From Callaeas wilsoni (lineage: Eukaryota > Chordata > Aves > Passeriformes > Callaeidae), in NCBI GenBank assembly GCA_013398955.1, contig VWPU01011632.1, forward strand, positions 91,675-155,674: 64,000 nt of DNA, written 5' to 3'. The notes under the pieces were generated by a model that saw nothing but the letters and a program-made list of their open reading frames with translations, searched no databases and was not told the DNA's origin. Shown in pieces: positions 61,441 to 64,000 of this stretch. How positions within the stretch are numbered: position 1 is the first letter of the stretch; every line of letters begins with the position of its first letter. The translations under genes and the position numbers were made by a program.

Positions 61441-63673
61441 ACTTGTATCAACTCCTTTCATCAGCATTATCGCATATTCCATGCTGTGTGTCTGAAATGT
61501 AAGCAGCAATATGAACTTCTGGGACTGCTGAGATCTCCTGGGAACAGATTTTTCATGATATTTATGACCCATCCCACTTCTAGTTGGTCTGGTGTTTGTG
61601 TGAGCACCTTCCTTTCCTCTTTGGTGGTTTCAAAGTCTGTCTGAACTGCACTGCTAGAAAGCTGGGTTAGTGAGAGAGGTGCAGAGGAAACATGAGTGGC
61701 TTGTGTGGATTCCTGGTGCTTATTTGAGAAACATCCTTTCAAAAGTAACCCAAGATGAACACACATCCATCAATCTGATCTCCATCCTAAACTGCAGAAA
61801 ATCTTCAGTTGGTTTGGGCTCCTGCAAATCTCAGCTAATTGCAATGGTAGTACTATTCTGAAAATTACCTGTTGTTGTGGTCCACAGAGGCAGTGAAAGG
61901 CTATATTTGTCTCATTAACTCTGTTTTGCGTTATTTTCTTTCCATTTATATTTGAAATTAAGTAGTCATCTGGCTTTTGGGCAGCTGAAACAAAGGATTT
62001 CCCATGCTGGTTAAATAAAAAGTCCTTTCATAGTCACAGTATAAAAGAGAAGAGCTGAGAAGAAACAGGTCATGCACAACCCCTGGAACTCCCACCCCTC
62101 AGTGAGAGTCCGAGTTTCCCAGCTGAACAGTGAAATGTGTGGAGCTCTGTTTGCCCTTTTGTTTGATGTCCTCTTCATTTCCTGTTTGTTAAGTGATCTG
62201 AAAGTAAAACAGCCAGCCAACCAACCAAGGAAAAAAAACCCCTTTCATAATTATAAAAGGGGCCCAGCTGTGTAAGCTGGGCTGCACAAACGCTGCCCAA
62301 GATTGCCAGAAGGGCCCATGTGTCTCGTATCCTTCGCTCTGTGGGTGCTCAGCCCTTGCTGAGTAATTGCTCTCTCCTTCCTCTGAATGTCTGCCCTCTT
62401 TTGAAAGCATCTCTAGCAAGGCACTCAGATTCATTAACTCCTGAGCACAGCCCCTTTTTCATGTCAGTGTCTATCAGAACTAATGCTACTGGGGATAAGC
62501 GAGGGTAAGCGAGGGTACTGGGAGCACAGATGGCAATGTCACATCGGTCATCTGTGCAAGTGCAATAGCAGCGGTCAAAGGAAAAGGACTTTAGGGAAAG
62601 ATTTCCCAAAGCACCTTTTGATATAAGTACTGAGGGCAAATGACCTGCAGGGACATGACCTGACTGCAGTCACAGCATGACTTGCAGTGGGTGTGTTACA
62701 GTCATAATAAATTGCAGAGAGTATGTCAGTAGTGACCTGTGAATGACACAAAACCAAACCAAACTTCCTCACCTTGCCTGCTGCTACAGGAATACAGGCT
62801 GTACAAGGTGTTGTTTTGAAAGTATTTGCTTTGGTTGGGAGGACAGAGAAAAATGTAGGAAGGGAGACTCAAGCAAGACGAATCTAAATGTACTGCTGCA
62901 ACAAATATAAAAGTTAGACTACATAAAACTAGGTCTCCGCAGACAAGGGGTAGGCAAATGCCCCTCAAGCACCCCAAGCTCAAATGAAAATGGTAGTACT
63001 TAATTCCAAATAAAATCTATTACTGTCTGAACATGGAGTGTATTGACAAAGGCTTCAGTCTTTTCAATATACTCAACAGTACTTAGTGAAGAGGGAGGAA
63101 AAAATCCCAGACATCTCTGTGCATTCAAACTTTTTTCAAAGAAAGCAGCAGGAGAAATTCAGTGAATTGATCTTTCTCAGCATAACTTTATGAAGGGCAG
63201 GATGGGTAAGGAGAAATATATTTTTCTTTCTAAAAGGAAAATGTCACCTTCTCACCTACCATTCATAATCTCCTAAGTACTTGATTGCTGTGTCTATAGA
63301 TAGAGGGTTTGAACACACAGAATCATTTTCAGAATGATCCTCTTCTATGACTTCTACAAAGCCACTTCATTTTTTGCTTCACCTTTGCCATTTGCAGATG
63401 GTTTTCTGGCAGAGGACGCTATTTAAGAGCTATTTTGTGCATTTCCTCGCAGAAGCTGTTCCAGGCAGCAGACACTGTTGTCACTTCCCGACCCTCACCT
63501 CTTCAGAGGCAGGGTGCAGGATGGGGCTCGGGCCCCTGCAGTGGCCCCAGAGGTGGTTTTGGGGGATGCTTCTTGCTGCATACTTGCTCCCCAGTACATC
63601 CCAGCAAGGGGAGCCTTCCCGCACTGAGGAGTGCGAAGCAGGCGCTGACAAAATGGGCCAGCATCTCTCCTCC
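61441..63673. other. Non-coding sequence, no gene seen
   Basis: No gene recognised. A perfect 10-bp tandem pair TAAGCGAGGG lies at 62496-62515. The plus-strand frame of 169 codons at 63347-63856 is the longest in the window. It runs straight into the LTR copy that begins near 63674 and has no domain, so I do not call it a gene. Confidence 0.5.
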
Positions 63674-64000
63674 TGTGTGGGATCTTCTTGGTTGGTTTCG
63701 ACGCTTGAGACGGCTATAGACGAGAGATCTCTGTGGATGGGTCTTAGAGTGTGTAGTTTATTTATGAAGGGCGTGGGTATAGTGGCCCTGCTTGGGGCTG
63801 CCAGCTGCAGCTCGAAGCAGGCCAGAAAAGTAAGAGAGCAAGAGAAGCAAAGGTAAGAGCAAGAGAGAGTAAGGGCAAGGGGAAGTAGGGGAAGGAGTGG
63901 AAGTAGTAAAAGGAGAGGGAAAAGAGAGAGAAGAAAGGAGGAAAAGAGCGAGAGAAAAAGAGCGAGAGAAGAGAGAGAAGTGAGGTTCTCGTTTACAATA
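63674..64000 (-). mobile_element. LTR-like element, minus strand (family A, copy 2, cut by window edge)
   Basis: Second copy of the element at 8213-8680. A 79-base block (63797-63875) starting GCTGCCAGCTGCAGCTCG is identical to 8333-8411. Similarity continues on both sides, leftwards through GAGAGATCTCTGT and the polyadenylation signal (plus TTTATT at 63757-63762), to a terminus reading TGTGTGGGATCTTC here and TGTAGGAAGTTC in copy 1. Rightwards, both have GAGGTTCTCGTTTACAATA. The purine tract between is longer here than in copy 1 by insertion of GAGA/GAAA units. The element's 5' part lies beyond the window. Orientation is the same as copy 1. No coding sequence accompanies it inside the window. 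Confidence 0.75.
63827..63984. repeat. GA-rich (purine) tract within the LTR
   Basis: A near-pure purine stretch on the plus strand, with GAGAGA, GAAAAGAG and GGAAGTAG words and a few T or C interruptions. It is the expanded form of the tract at about 8365-8490 in copy 1. Such polypurine mirror-like DNA is prone to slippage and can form triplex structures; the latter is general knowledge, not shown here. Confidence 0.85.

Noticed and set aside
63347..63856. 169-codon open frame on the plus strand, the longest in the window
   Set aside because: It crosses the border of the family-A LTR near 63674, has no domain or splice context, and other frames of similar size overlap it.
1..64000. Search for CRISPR arrays, rRNA, bacterial operons or phage genes
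   Set aside because: Nothing of the kind; base composition, repeats and lack of open frames all indicate vertebrate nuclear DNA.

Overview
The window looks like nuclear DNA from a bird, probably intergenic or deep intronic. It is AT-rich, has a low repeat load, and carries decayed CR1-clade LINE pieces, MIR-type SINE relics and several short solo-LTR-like elements of the kind found in avian genomes. The bird assignment is inference from repeat content, and a passerine is only a guess. I found no reading frame that I would call a protein-coding gene. Open frames are short (the longest is about 170 codons), start at arbitrary ATGs, match no family I recognise, and lack convincing splice or domain context. 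I also saw no rRNA, tRNA or CRISPR array.

Layout. 1-8.2 kb is mostly featureless, with simple low-complexity tracts, a clean 58-bp tandem duplication (3427-3542) and a degenerate ~60-bp duplication near 5.0 kb. An LTR on the minus strand lies at 8213-8680, with a possible second LTR (plus strand) directly beside it. From about 12.87 to 14.83 kb runs the most informative object: a roughly 2-kb antisense relic of an ancient CR1/L3-like LINE ORF2. It is readable from the end of the endonuclease through the linker and into the reverse transcriptase, with stops and a ruined catalytic motif. A clear MIR-type SINE sits at 23.2 kb, with weaker MIR-like remnants near 17.4, 35.95 and 61.4 kb.

The middle (23-47 kb) is largely unique sequence. 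It holds one LTR candidate (28.7 kb), one small CR1 reverse-transcriptase fragment (30.2 kb) and short direct repeats (43.0 and 46.3 kb). The right part has a plus-strand LTR near 47.9-48.2 kb, a CR1 ORF2 C-terminal fragment at 51.5 kb, a weak LTR end at 54.7 kb, and a well-formed minus-strand LTR at 60.4-60.7 kb. A second copy of the 8.2-kb LTR family, cut by the window edge, lies at 63.67-64.0 kb.

There is no gene system here. What can be read is an archive of old and younger retroelement insertions in a gene-poor stretch. Any regulatory function (conserved non-coding elements, LTR promoters) is untested and is flagged as inference.
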